NCBI RefSeq assembly: GCF_000379725.1
Contig: NZ_KB903665.1
Span: forward strand, 14,328-78,327
Direction of reading: 5' to 3'
DNA length: 64,000 nucleotides
DNA from: Cytophaga aurantiaca DSM 3654
Lineage (GTDB): Bacteria; Bacteroidota; Bacteroidia; Cytophagales; Cytophagaceae
Positions within the stretch are counted from its first letter, which is position 1, and each line of letters opens with the position of its first letter. The position numbers and the translations under genes are program-made. A model generated the notes under the pieces. That model saw nothing but the letters and a program-made list of their open reading frames with translations. It ran no database searches and was not told the origin of the DNA. Below are positions 55,851 through 64,000 of this stretch, in pieces.

Positions 55851-56151
55851 TAAAGTCGGGAACTTGATCTTACAAGATACGAAAATTTCGTTCTCAGGTT
55901 TTAGATGTGTTTAAAATACACTATTTGGAATTATTCCCCTGTGGATTTTTTTTATACAAAACCATTAAATTGATTGATTTGCAGATATTTTTTTGTATTT
56001 ATGTATGAATTTCAAATTTTGGATACTGTTTTTAAGTGAATTGAGATGCTTTAATATGTAAACCATTATTTGGCATTACGTATACCTAGTAAAAGTTATT
56101 AACATAAATTTAATTATGAATTAATGCTTTTAGAACAGGTTAACTAAATAT
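55851..56151. other. Gene-free AT-rich spacer between divergent surface-protein genes
   Basis: About 300 bp of AT-rich DNA separates the minus-strand gliding-domain gene from the plus-strand PorP/SprF gene. It must hold both promoters, but I see no convincing TAnnTTTG box with spacer, no palindromic operator and no conserved ORF. Confidence 0.6.
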
Positions 56152-57198
56152 ATGATTAAAAAAATTGCATGTAGTGTTTACCTAACTTTTTTCACGTTGA
56201 TTTTTGCAACGGTGGGACAGGACGCTATTTTTTCTCAATATTATGCATCCGGATTATATTTGAATCCTGCCTTAGCTGCCGCTGAACCTACAGTGAGCCT
56301 TGGTTTTAACTCTAGAGTACAATGGAAAAGTATCATTACTCCATATACTACAAATCAAGTATCACTTATCGCTCCTATATACAAGTCTTCAGATAAAAGT
56401 GTTAACCTCGGAGGCATCGGTGTTTCTGTTTTTCAAAACAAAGCAGGCGAGATCGGCTTAGTAAATACTGGAGCGAACATCACGGGTTCCTATGTAATTC
56501 GCCTCGACGAAAAAAATCATATTCTTACAGGTATTCAAATTGGTATATTGCAGAAAACCATTGATTTTACTAAAGGACAGTGGGGGTCTCAGTTTGATGT
56601 TTCCAATGGATACGATTCAAATATTCCTTCGGGGGAATATAATTTCGTATCTTCTAAAACTTATATGGATGTTAATTTTGGCGCCGTGTACTACCACAAT
56701 CCGCGACGAAATATAACGGAAGTAGGTAAGAGTTTTTATGCAGGCTATTCGGCGTATCACTTTAACAGGCCCAACGAATCTGTTATTGGAGATCAAAAAA
56801 GTGCCTTGCCGGTTTTGAATAAATTTATACTTGGCGGTGAATATTCATTCAATTCTTCATGGAATATTTCTCCGAATGCATTGATCGCTATGCAAAACGC
56901 TTCCATGCAGATCAATGTTGGTTTGTACGGTACTTATTCGTTTGGCAATGCCGAAACAAATACGGTTTTACCTACGAAGTTATTTGCAGGTACATGGTAT
57001 CGTGTAAAGGATTCCTTTATAGGTTCAATTGGTTTTGGAAATAAATTTTATACGTTTGGCTTAAGTTATGATTTAAATAGCTCAACCCTCAGACAAACGT
57101 CTACATCCAAAGGCGCGGGTGCATATGAGATTTCAATTAAAATTATGTCACCTAGAATTGAAAAAGTACATCGTGTGTATCAAACTCCAAGGATCTAA
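56152..57198 (+). CDS. PorP/SprF-family type IX secretion protein
   Basis: A 348-residue outer-membrane protein with a signal peptide, 'QDAIFSQYYASGLYLNPALA' at the N-terminus (the family motif 'FSQYm..p...NPA.aG') and about 14 beta strands. PorP/SprF proteins work with T9SS and are needed for surface delivery of gliding adhesins such as SprB. It is followed after 42 nt by the OmpA-type gene, the usual PorP-PorE pairing. Confidence 0.93.
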   Translation: MIKKIACSVYLTFFTLIFATVGQDAIFSQYYASGLYLNPALAAAEPTVSLGFNSRVQWKSIITPYTTNQVSLIAPIYKSSDKSVNLGGIGVSVFQNKAGEIGLVNTGANITGSYVIRLDEKNHILTGIQIGILQKTIDFTKGQWGSQFDVSNGYDSNIPSGEYNFVSSKTYMDVNFGAVYYHNPRRNITEVGKSFYAGYSAYHFNRPNESVIGDQKSALPVLNKFILGGEYSFNSSWNISPNALIAMQNASMQINVGLYGTYSFGNAETNTVLPTKLFAGTWYRVKDSFIGSIGFGNKFYTFGLSYDLNSSTLRQTSTSKGAGAYEISIKIMSPRIEKVHRVYQTPRI

Positions 57199-57240
57199 AG
57201 CAACGTATCGTTGAGTTTGTCCGTTTAATTAAAGCATATC

Positions 57241-59934
57241 ATGAAAAAGGTATTTTCACTCATAGCAATTTTGGTTCTTGCAGCTTGTACTGCAATGCCT
57301 CTATATGCCCAGAAAAAGAAGGGTGCAGGTAAAACGCATGCATCTCAAATTAAAGGGGATGAGCATTTCTCTAGATATGAATATTATCTTGCTGCCCAGG
57401 AATATAAGCTGGTTGTTGATGTAGAACCCAATAACTATTATTGTGTATACAGACTCGCTGAATCGTATCGCGAGTATTTTGATTATGCATCCGCTGAAAA
57501 ATATTATAAAATAATTATTGCCAAAGCTTTACTGGAATACCCGCTGGCTCGTTTTTGGTATGCAATTACCCTAAGGGATAACGGCGATTATGAAGATGCT
57601 CAGGCCCAATTCAAACTGTTCGTTAACGAATATAAAGAAACAACGTTAGCGGCCGAAGAATATAAAGATCGTGCTCGTAAAGCAATTGTCGGTTTGACGT
57701 TGGCTAGAGAAGAAATGAGTAAACCGCAGCGCGATTATACGTTTCATTGCATGCCTGAACCGATCAATACCATTTATTCAGAATATTCTCCGGTTATTGT
57801 TGGACAAACGGATTCCATCATAGCATTAACTTCTTCCAGAGAAGGAGCAACGGGGCACGTAAGTAACAACATGCTTGGTGGAAATTTAAGTGATACCTAT
57901 CGTTTTATTTACGATGGCACCAATTGGGTGCCGTATGTACCGGAAGATAATTTTGTGTTAGCAAACTCTATTTACAATGAGAGTCCAGGTTCATTTACAG
58001 GAGACGGTAAGAAATTTTATTTTACACGTTGCGATGAAAAAATAATCATTGGCAATTACGAAGAATACAACTGTGTTATTTATGTAATGACAAAAGATGC
58101 AGCTGGACAATGGACTGCACCTGTTCGTCTGAACGAAAATATCAATATGAAAGGCCAGTGGAATAGTCAACCTTCTGTTTCTCCGGATGGTAATATTTTG
58201 TTCTTTACGTCTAAACGTCCCGGTGGTATTGGTATGCACGACATCTGGTTCTCTACATGTACTAAAAATGATAACTGGGGACCTGCATCTAACTTAGGAC
58301 AAGGTGTCAATACCATCTTTACAGATATGTCGCCAAGATATTATGCTGAAGATCGTTTGTTGTATTTTGCATCCAATGGACATGAAGGTTTTGGAGGTTT
58401 GGATATTTTTGTTGCGAAAGAAGAAGACAATTTTGAAACGTCTAAAAACATCGGAATGCCCTTTAACTCTCACCGCGATGATTTCTATTTTGTATTGGGA
58501 AATAAATTCGGTTACCTGTCTTCTAACAGACAAGGCGGTGTAGGTAACGATGATATTTATAAATTCAATATTATACCAAAAGAAGAAGCTGTAATAAGTA
58601 AGATCGATGTAGACTCTATTCCGGCAGATGTTAAAAGCATTGCGGTGGTAGGTACCATTGTAAATGACAAAGGAGAGAAGGCTGCTAATGTTGAAGTGGC
58701 TCTAACAGACGAACACGATACACATCTTAAAGTAACGAAAACAAACAGTGAAGGGGTTTTCAGATTTGATAACTTACCTGCTGATAAAAGTTACAAAGTT
58801 GTATTGATCGAAAAGAATTCAAAGGTTACACAACAAATTACATATTCTGTGGATACCGTTATGGTACTGTCATCTACCGTAGCTGCAAACAGAAAATTGT
58901 TTGAAAATATTTATTTTGATTTTAATCAGGCTGAACTCAGACCGGAAGCAACGAAAACACTCGATGATCTGGTAGCTTATGCAAGCCACAATCCTCAGAT
59001 ACAAATTGAATTGAATGCAAATACAGATGGTTTGGGTACAGATACATACAATCGTGTACTATCTGAAAAACGTGGTCAGGCTGCAATTGATTATCTGGTG
59101 AGTCATGGGGTAGACCGTTCTCGTATTGTAATGAACCCATTGGGTAAAGAAAGACCGTTGACTTCGAATGATAATGAGATCGGCAGACAGCTAAACAGAC
59201 GTGTAGAGTTTTATATTCTTGGCGGTGTTGGTTATGAAACGAAGAACATGACCTATGTTGTTGAACCGCAAACTACAATTTACGCGATCGCTAAAAAATT
59301 CAATATGACAGTTGAAGAAATACGTGAAATAAACGCATTAACTTCAGATGATGTCATACCATTTACACCATTAAGAGTGAAACGTAACGTAGGCGATAAC
59401 GACATCATTGCGCAGGTTTCTATGACTGAGTCTATGACCCTGAAAGATGAGAAGAAGAACAAGAAATACTACAACAACCTTGCTGCTAAAAATGCTGCTG
59501 TAGATGAGTCTATGAATAGAAACAACATTGATATCGCTGAGAAGAATGAAATCATAGCAGAGAAGAATGTTGAGATCTCTAAAAATATTGAATTAAAGAA
59601 AAGTCAAAAGGTTTCATTGAAAGAAGGTGAAGATTTGTATAAAGTAGCTCCTAAAAATACCTTATTCTCAATTGGTAAATTGTACCACATGACAGTTGCT
59701 GAAATTAAGACATTGAATAATTTCTCATACGATACTATTTATGTAAACCAATTGGTAAAAGTAAAAATTGGCATCCATCAGCCTACAGCCAATGAATACC
59801 TGGTGAAAGAAGGAGATACCCTTGAGAACATTGCTTATGCGCATGGTATAACGGTTGAACAGATCATGGCATTGAATCCAATTCAGGGATATACATTACA
59901 GCGCAACATGATCCTGAGATTGCGAAAAGATTAA
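57241..59934 (+). CDS. PorE-like OmpA lipoprotein with TPR, PD40, CarboxypepD_reg and three LysM motifs
   Basis: A 897-residue envelope protein. Signal with a possible lipobox 'LVLAAC' (Cys16). Domains in order: TPR hairpins (45-155), WD40/PD40 beta-propeller blades (about 165-440, 'SVSPDGNILFFTSKRPGGIG', 'LLYFASNGHEGFGG'), carboxypeptidase-regulatory-like domain (460-540), OmpA domain (553-660, 'IYFDFNQAELRPEA', 'LNRRVEFYI'). The tail holds three LysM-like units (670-714, 793-840, 850-896). Such proteins anchor the type IX machinery to peptidoglycan. The three extra LysM units, beyond the OmpA domain, are not in the canonical PorE. Confidence 0.92.
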   Translation: MKKVFSLIAILVLAACTAMPLYAQKKKGAGKTHASQIKGDEHFSRYEYYLAAQEYKLVVDVEPNNYYCVYRLAESYREYFDYASAEKYYKIIIAKALLEYPLARFWYAITLRDNGDYEDAQAQFKLFVNEYKETTLAAEEYKDRARKAIVGLTLAREEMSKPQRDYTFHCMPEPINTIYSEYSPVIVGQTDSIIALTSSREGATGHVSNNMLGGNLSDTYRFIYDGTNWVPYVPEDNFVLANSIYNESPGSFTGDGKKFYFTRCDEKIIIGNYEEYNCVIYVMTKDAAGQWTAPVRLNENINMKGQWNSQPSVSPDGNILFFTSKRPGGIGMHDIWFSTCTKNDNWGPASNLGQGVNTIFTDMSPRYYAEDRLLYFASNGHEGFGGLDIFVAKEEDNFETSKNIGMPFNSHRDDFYFVLGNKFGYLSSNRQGGVGNDDIYKFNIIPKEEAVISKIDVDSIPADVKSIAVVGTIVNDKGEKAANVEVALTDEHDTHLKVTKTNSEGVFRFDNLPADKSYKVVLIEKNSKVTQQITYSVDTVMVLSSTVAANRKLFENIYFDFNQAELRPEATKTLDDLVAYASHNPQIQIELNANTDGLGTDTYNRVLSEKRGQAAIDYLVSHGVDRSRIVMNPLGKERPLTSNDNEIGRQLNRRVEFYILGGVGYETKNMTYVVEPQTTIYAIAKKFNMTVEEIREINALTSDDVIPFTPLRVKRNVGDNDIIAQVSMTESMTLKDEKKNKKYYNNLAAKNAAVDESMNRNNIDIAEKNEIIAEKNVEISKNIELKKSQKVSLKEGEDLYKVAPKNTLFSIGKLYHMTVAEIKTLNNFSYDTIYVNQLVKVKIGIHQPTANEYLVKEGDTLENIAYAHGITVEQIMALNPIQGYTLQRNMILRLRKD

Positions 59935-59951
59935 TCAACTTTATGGATAAA

Positions 59952-59985
59952 CAAAAACGGACAGCTTCCACTGTCCGTTTTTTTG
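59952..59985 (+). terminator. Terminator after the PorE-like gene
   Basis: AAAAACGGACAG and CTGTCCGTTTTT form a 12-bp stem around CTTCCA, followed by a T-run. Confidence 0.9.
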
Positions 59986-59989
59986 TTTA

Positions 59990-60380
59990 TATCCGGTTAT
60001 ACGAATGCTAGTGTTTACCTTACTTACCTAACCACTACTCAACCCATTGTTGTGCCATCGGCCAACAACCCGGTACTCTGTGATGTTAAGTTACCTCAGC
60101 TGATAACCTCTGTTCTCGCCGTTGTTGTGCCTTTTCGGCCAACTACTAACTGCTTATTACTCCTTAAAATAACTACTATAATTCTTATAATAGAATAAAA
60201 TATTCTTCACATGCGTGCTTGTTTCCTGACCGAGGCAATATCCATGTTTACAGACTGAGGTTATTATAAAACTTCAACTCACTTTGGGCTAAGACTATTT
60301 TTAAGGGATTTGTAACGAAGCTCTTCTGGATTTGTAATCCAGAAGCCAGATAAAAAGGATTTGTAATCCGATTAAGAAAT
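59990..60380. repeat. Gene-free repeat-bearing region
   Basis: No gene seen in the 518-bp gap. It holds two degenerate relatives of the 4668-4740 repeat arm (60045-60078 and 60116-60147), and three GGATTTGTAA units (60305-60315, 60328-60340 and 60357-60369). The middle one lies within a palindrome (TTCTGGAT/ATCCAGAA). Confidence 0.65.
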
Positions 60381-60383
60381 ATT

Positions 60384-60420
60384 AAAAAGCGAATGCCCAT
60401 TTCTGAACATTCGCTTTTTA
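60384..60420. terminator. Terminator downstream of the small exported protein gene
   Basis: AAAAAGCGAATG and CATTCGCTTTTT form a 12-bp stem around 12 nt with U-tract on the minus strand. AGTACT-type repeat DNA lies between it and the stop codon. Confidence 0.8.
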
Positions 60421-60455
60421 ATACTCTGTACTTAATACTCTATACTCCGTACTTA
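60418..60455. repeat. AGTACT-type repeat that supplies the stop codon of the small exported protein
   Basis: On the minus strand the stop codon TAA opens the array TAAGTACGGAGTATAGAG, continuing TATTAAGTACAGAGTATTA. The same unit occurs at the miaB end (24770-24846). Confidence 0.65.
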
Positions 60456-60818
60456 TTTCTTCAATCTCAAGAATACTTTCGTAATGAAACCTGACTTATC
60501 GCCCAAACCACCAGCAGTAGAAACAACTTCGTATCCTTCGCTATCTAATTTGTTTAATGTTTTTACAAGTAAGTCACCGTTATCATCTATATGATGATCT
60601 TTCATTTCATTTGCATATGGAAAGAATTCAGTTTTTCCATTACCGTAATGTACGTGAAGACCTTTATCTTCGTAAGCAGGCAACTCATAGACATCAATCA
60701 CTACATACTGACCTTTATCTTCTTGTTTTTCATCTTTAGCTCCAGTAAAAGCGGAAACACCTATAAATAAAGAGGCAGCCGAAAGAGCAACGATTGAATA
60801 CTTCATGTATTTATTCAT
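60453..60818 (-). CDS. Small exported protein of unknown function
   Basis: A 121-residue protein with a signal peptide or anchor ('YSIVALSAASLFIGVSAFTG'; Met 5 is an alternative start). Mature region acidic/Lys/His-rich with 'YVVIDVYELPAYEDKGLHVH' and a closing 'LGDKSGFITKVFLRLKK'; no family recognised, though DUF4177-like small proteins are a possibility. Its stop is within an AGTACT repeat. Confidence 0.7.
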   Translation of the reverse strand: MNKYMKYSIVALSAASLFIGVSAFTGAKDEKQEDKGQYVVIDVYELPAYEDKGLHVHYGNGKTEFFPYANEMKDHHIDDNGDLLVKTLNKLDSEGYEVVSTAGGLGDKSGFITKVFLRLKK

Positions 60819-60934
60819 AAAACATGTGATGTTTAAATTGTTAATTAATAAGGCATGAAACTACGTATTTAACCTGAAATATTCAATTTTTTTAGTATTT
60901 GATTCTTTAAATAGCCAAACTCTGATAAATTTTA

Positions 60935-60942
60935 TAGATTTG
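60935..60942 (+). promoter_or_regulatory. TAnnTTTG box directly before the BatA-type gene
   Basis: TAGATTTG ends 6 nt before ATG 60949. If used, the transcript would start at or near the start codon (leaderless). Confidence 0.5.
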
Positions 60943-60948
60943 TCTGTT

Positions 60949-62982
60949 ATGACCTTTCTGAATCCATTCTTTTTATTTGGCCTTTTAGCTATTGCAATAC
61001 CCATCGCTTTGCATCTATTTGATTTGCAGAGGCCCAAGAAGATGATTTTTACCAATGTGGCATTTTTACGAGAAATCATTCAGCAACAATCTTCAGCCCG
61101 CCGCATCAAACATTGGCTTACGTTATTAGCTCGTATTCTATTCATTACATTTCTAGTTCTTGCTTTCGCTCAGCCGATTATTAACGCAACTTCAAATCAA
61201 AAAACACCGGTTGGTTCAAGTGTTCAGGTATATGTAGATAATTCATATAGCATGCAGAATGAGTCGGATCAGCTTGCATTGCTGGATCAGGCTTCAGGCT
61301 TCGCCCAACAGCTTCCAAATGCCTACAGCGCTTCTACAACATATCGTTTATTTACCAATGAATTTTCAGGTAATGACTGGCAATACCACACCCGCGATGG
61401 ATATCAGGATCTGTTAACGGAGCTGGACTATAACGGACAATCAAGAACAGCTAAAGAGATTGAGAGAAGAGTCGTTTCTTCCGCTTCTAAAAATATCAAG
61501 TCGAGTCAGGATGTATTTGTATTCTCAGATTTCCAAAAAAGTTATTGGAATGAATTGCTTGCTTCCAAACCCGACTCTCAAATTAACTGGCATTATATCC
61601 CGATTCAAAGTTCAGAATTATTGAACATTGCGATTGATTCGATCTGGCTTGAAACACCTTTTATACAAGCCGGTAAACCGAATAAATTGTTTATGCGTGC
61701 AAAAGGTTACGGCAAAGGAAAGCGTGAAACGATTTGCAAGCTTCTCATAAACGATGTACAGGTTAGTACTACTGGGATTGAAGTAACGGGCGGACAAGAG
61801 TTAACAGCAGTGTTTGATTTTACGTTGGATCAGCATTCAACTTATAAAGGTGTGATTCGTTTTGATGATTCACCGATTACGTTTGACAATTCTTTTTACT
61901 TTACATTGAATAGTGCGCAGTCGATTAATGTTACAAACCTATATCAATCAGGTGGTAATTACCTGACGAAAGTATACAGCAACGAAAAACTGTTTGTATT
62001 GAATTCATATTCGTACGCTACCATCGATTACTCCAAATTAAACCAGTCGAATCTGGTTGTTGTGGAAGAATATTCGAACACAAATAAAGCACTGGCCCAA
62101 AACTTGAAACAGGTATTAGCCAAAGGAGGCAATGTAGCATTGTTCCCGCCAAATACTACAGATTGGGTGGCTTGGCAGGATTTTATGAAAGAACTCTCTG
62201 TATTGGTTAAACCTACATCGCTTGTAGATTCCACAGCTAAGCAGGCATGGTATGTACAGTTCCCGGATACCGATCAGCCGTTCTTTAAAGATGTGTTTGC
62301 AGATAAAAGAAAGTCATTAACAGAAATGCCATTCAGCATTCCTTTATTCGAAACCGTTTCTCCGGGTACAGTATTGTTGCGCTATCAGCAAGGCGCTCCG
62401 TTTCTTACGCAGATTCCTGCAGGTAAAGGAAACATCTTTGTCTTCAGCGGTTGTCTGAGTGATAAAATGTCGTCGTTACAGCGTCATTCTATTTTTGTAC
62501 CTGTAATGTATACCATTGCCTTTAATGCACTTCCTAAGAGCAATCAGTTGTATTACCGAACAACCGATCAAAGTGTTGTTGTGAAATCTGCATCAACCAA
62601 TCTTTCACAAGTACAGGTTACGAAGGATTCCTTATCGTGGCTTCCCATACAAAATATCCGTGAAGGGGAGATTATTCTGGATCTGCCTGATGAGATCAAG
62701 ACTTCCGGATTCTATTCTATTAAACAAGGGGATAGTACACAAGCTATATTGGCGATTAACTATGGCCGCGGTGAATCAGATTGTACTCCCATATCGAAGG
62801 ATGAATTGTCTGCATGGGCAGAAGGTAAATCAAATGTTCATGTGCTAGATGCTGGAAATCAGATCGATTTTTCTGATGAATTAAAAAGCTTGCGCGATGG
62901 CAAGCCATTGTGGAAATATTGCATTATTTTAGCATTGTTTTTCCTGTTGGCTGAGGTTCTATTATTGAGATTTCTGAAATAA
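60949..62982 (+). CDS. BatA/VWA-domain membrane protein
   Basis: A 677-residue protein (ATG 60949; TTG 60940 is less likely). The N-terminal BatA domain contains 'FLNPFFLFGLLAIAIPIALH' and 'ARRIKHWLTLLARILFITFL' (two membrane helices). A von Willebrand A-type region begins with 'VYVDNSYSMQNESDQLALLD' (MIDAS-like DxSxS). A periplasmic middle and one C-terminal helix ('CIILALFFLLAEVLLLRF') complete it. Bat proteins in Bacteroides contribute to aerotolerance and envelope integrity (family knowledge). It is 6 nt upstream of the dihydroorotase-like gene. Confidence 0.9.
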   Translation: MTFLNPFFLFGLLAIAIPIALHLFDLQRPKKMIFTNVAFLREIIQQQSSARRIKHWLTLLARILFITFLVLAFAQPIINATSNQKTPVGSSVQVYVDNSYSMQNESDQLALLDQASGFAQQLPNAYSASTTYRLFTNEFSGNDWQYHTRDGYQDLLTELDYNGQSRTAKEIERRVVSSASKNIKSSQDVFVFSDFQKSYWNELLASKPDSQINWHYIPIQSSELLNIAIDSIWLETPFIQAGKPNKLFMRAKGYGKGKRETICKLLINDVQVSTTGIEVTGGQELTAVFDFTLDQHSTYKGVIRFDDSPITFDNSFYFTLNSAQSINVTNLYQSGGNYLTKVYSNEKLFVLNSYSYATIDYSKLNQSNLVVVEEYSNTNKALAQNLKQVLAKGGNVALFPPNTTDWVAWQDFMKELSVLVKPTSLVDSTAKQAWYVQFPDTDQPFFKDVFADKRKSLTEMPFSIPLFETVSPGTVLLRYQQGAPFLTQIPAGKGNIFVFSGCLSDKMSSLQRHSIFVPVMYTIAFNALPKSNQLYYRTTDQSVVVKSASTNLSQVQVTKDSLSWLPIQNIREGEIILDLPDEIKTSGFYSIKQGDSTQAILAINYGRGESDCTPISKDELSAWAEGKSNVHVLDAGNQIDFSDELKSLRDGKPLWKYCIILALFFLLAEVLLLRFLK

Positions 62983-62988
62983 AAATAT

Positions 62989-64000
62989 ATGGCTGGTATC
63001 GTAATCCGTTCTGCTGAAATAATCGATTCAACATCTGAGTTGAATGGTAAGGTCCGTTCAATTTTAATTGAAGACGGAATTATCAAAAAGATAAGTGAAA
63101 AAGAATTATCGGCAGATACCATTATAGAAGGAAAAGGGTTGAAAGTGTCGTTGGGATGGATGGATATGCGTGTTACTACAGGCGATCCGGGCCACGAATA
63201 CAAAGAAGATCTACACTCTGCATGCAACGCGGCTATGCAAGGCGGATTTACTGCCATAGCGGTATTGCCAAACACTACACCGCCGATGCAAAGCAAAGAA
63301 TCGGTTGAGTACGTTAAAGGAAAAACAAGAGAGAAATTAGTTGATGTATATCCCATTGCTGCCTTAACGCTAAACAATAAAGGCGAAGAGCTTACAGAGA
63401 TTCTGGATATGAATGCTTCAGGCGCACTGGCATTCACAGATGGTGTAAAACCGATCTGGCATTCGGATTTATTATTACGTGCGTTGTTATATCTGCAACC
63501 GATCAACGGACAATTGATCGAACATGCAGAAGATAAATATTTGAGCCATGGCGGACAAATGAACGAAGGTAAGACCAGTACCATGCTGGGCTTGAAAGGA
63601 ATTCCGAAATTGTCTGAACAGATCATTGTGGAACGCGATCTTTCTATTTTAGAATATACAGGTGGCAAAATTCACTTCGCACATATTTCCAGTCCGAAGT
63701 CATTGGAGTTAATTAAAGAAGCGAAGAAAAAAGGCTTGAATGTAACATGTGATATTGCATCATACCAATTGGCGTTGGATGATACCTTACTGGATTCATT
63801 TGACACCAACTTAAAAGTAAATCCTCCGTTGCGTTCCAAAAGAGATATCGACGTATTCTGGAAATACCTGAACGATGGGACAATTGATGTGATCGTATCG
63901 GATCACATTCCGCAGGATACAGAATGCAAAGACCTTGAATTTGATCAGGCTGATTTTGGAATGATCGGTATGGAAACTTTATTTAGCGTTGTTCACGCCC
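62989..64000 (+). CDS. Dihydroorotase-like amidohydrolase lacking the HxH metal site (partial, 3' end off window)
   Basis: ATG 62989 opens a frame of 337 codons that runs off the window. Sequence matches class I dihydroorotase: 'HEYKEDLHSACNAAMQGGFT', 'PNTTPPMQSKESVEYV', 'IHFAHISSPKSLELI' and 'VIVSDHIPQDTE'. The metal motif expected as DxHVHxR reads DMRVTTG (residues 59-65): both metal-binding His and the substrate Arg are replaced, though the later His and Asp remain. Such forms, known in Bacteroidota and as the inactive PyrC' of pseudomonads, are not expected to catalyse the reaction by the standard mechanism. Start chosen because it follows the BatA-type stop by 6 nt. Confidence 0.9.
   Translation, partial: MAGIVIRSAEIIDSTSELNGKVRSILIEDGIIKKISEKELSADTIIEGKGLKVSLGWMDMRVTTGDPGHEYKEDLHSACNAAMQGGFTAIAVLPNTTPPMQSKESVEYVKGKTREKLVDVYPIAALTLNNKGEELTEILDMNASGALAFTDGVKPIWHSDLLLRALLYLQPINGQLIEHAEDKYLSHGGQMNEGKTSTMLGLKGIPKLSEQIIVERDLSILEYTGGKIHFAHISSPKSLELIKEAKKKGLNVTCDIASYQLALDDTLLDSFDTNLKVNPPLRSKRDIDVFWKYLNDGTIDVIVSDHIPQDTECKDLEFDQADFGMIGMETLFSVVHA

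Noticed and set aside
62859-63668. 269-codon open frame on the minus strand
   Set aside because: It is antisense to the dihydroorotase-like gene and its product has no coherent domain. The plus-strand frame has clear homology, so this is a shadow.

Overview
The window is chromosomal DNA of a low-GC, gliding, cellulose-associated member of the Bacteroidota, most likely Cytophagales and close to or identical with Cytophaga hutchinsonii (inference). The evidence is two secreted proteins with the gliding-motility-associated C-terminal domain, a PorP/SprF-type protein beside a PorE-like OmpA protein (type IX secretion and gliding envelope parts), a lipoprotein GH5 cellulase, a Bacteroidota-type SAM riboswitch, TAnnTTTG promoter boxes and few Shine-Dalgarno sites. 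No rRNA, tRNA, CRISPR array, prophage or transposase was seen.

Layout. 1-4.9 kb: repeat-rich DNA and three minus-strand envelope genes of unknown function. 4.9-13.4 kb: EttA, a DUF2795 protein, an ABC ATPase, a GH5 glycosidase with an inserted beta-sandwich, a cation/H+ antiporter broken by a 7-bp tandem duplication, a pseudouridine synthase and TtcA. 13.6-18 kb: AsmA-like protein, HAD phosphatase and a helical protein. 18-26.3 kb: the minus-strand block miaB, sigma-54 activator, lptE, TPR protein, secG, with groES-groEL beyond a divergent gene. 26.4-30.1 kb: a SatD-like gene under three evenly spaced palindromes, a small membrane protein, a lipoprotein and an amino-acid permease. 30.3-36.8 kb: an AT-rich lipoprotein, an RhlE-type helicase, tandem outer-membrane-type paralogues, an SDR and a bestrophin. 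37-40 kb: a CvfB-like RNA-binding protein, then a SAM riboswitch, a short leader ORF, a Cys/Met-metabolism PLP-fold protein without its catalytic lysine, and a 53-codon remnant of an alpha/beta hydrolase that runs into a terminator. 40-45.6 kb: M90 peptidase, PabB, TPR protein, zinc-ribbon protein and Nif3-like protein. 45.6-50.4 kb: LpxK, a putative porin, a DUF6155 protein and a TPR lipoprotein. 50.4-55.9 kb: a pentameric ligand-gated channel homologue next to two large secreted gliding-type proteins. 56-60 kb: PorP/SprF and an OmpA lipoprotein with three LysM motifs. 61-64 kb: a BatA-type protein and a dihydroorotase homologue without its HxH metal site, cut by the window edge.

The two most unusual signals are the SAM-riboswitch locus, whose retained protein looks like a pseudoenzyme, and several families of stop-codon-rich intergenic repeats. 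In six genes these repeats supply the stop codon itself. Three other structures deserve attention: the 7-bp duplication that breaks the antiporter, the three TTTCA-N7-TGAAA sites at an exact 29-bp pitch before the SatD-like gene, and a perfect 34-bp inverted repeat between two outer-membrane paralogues.
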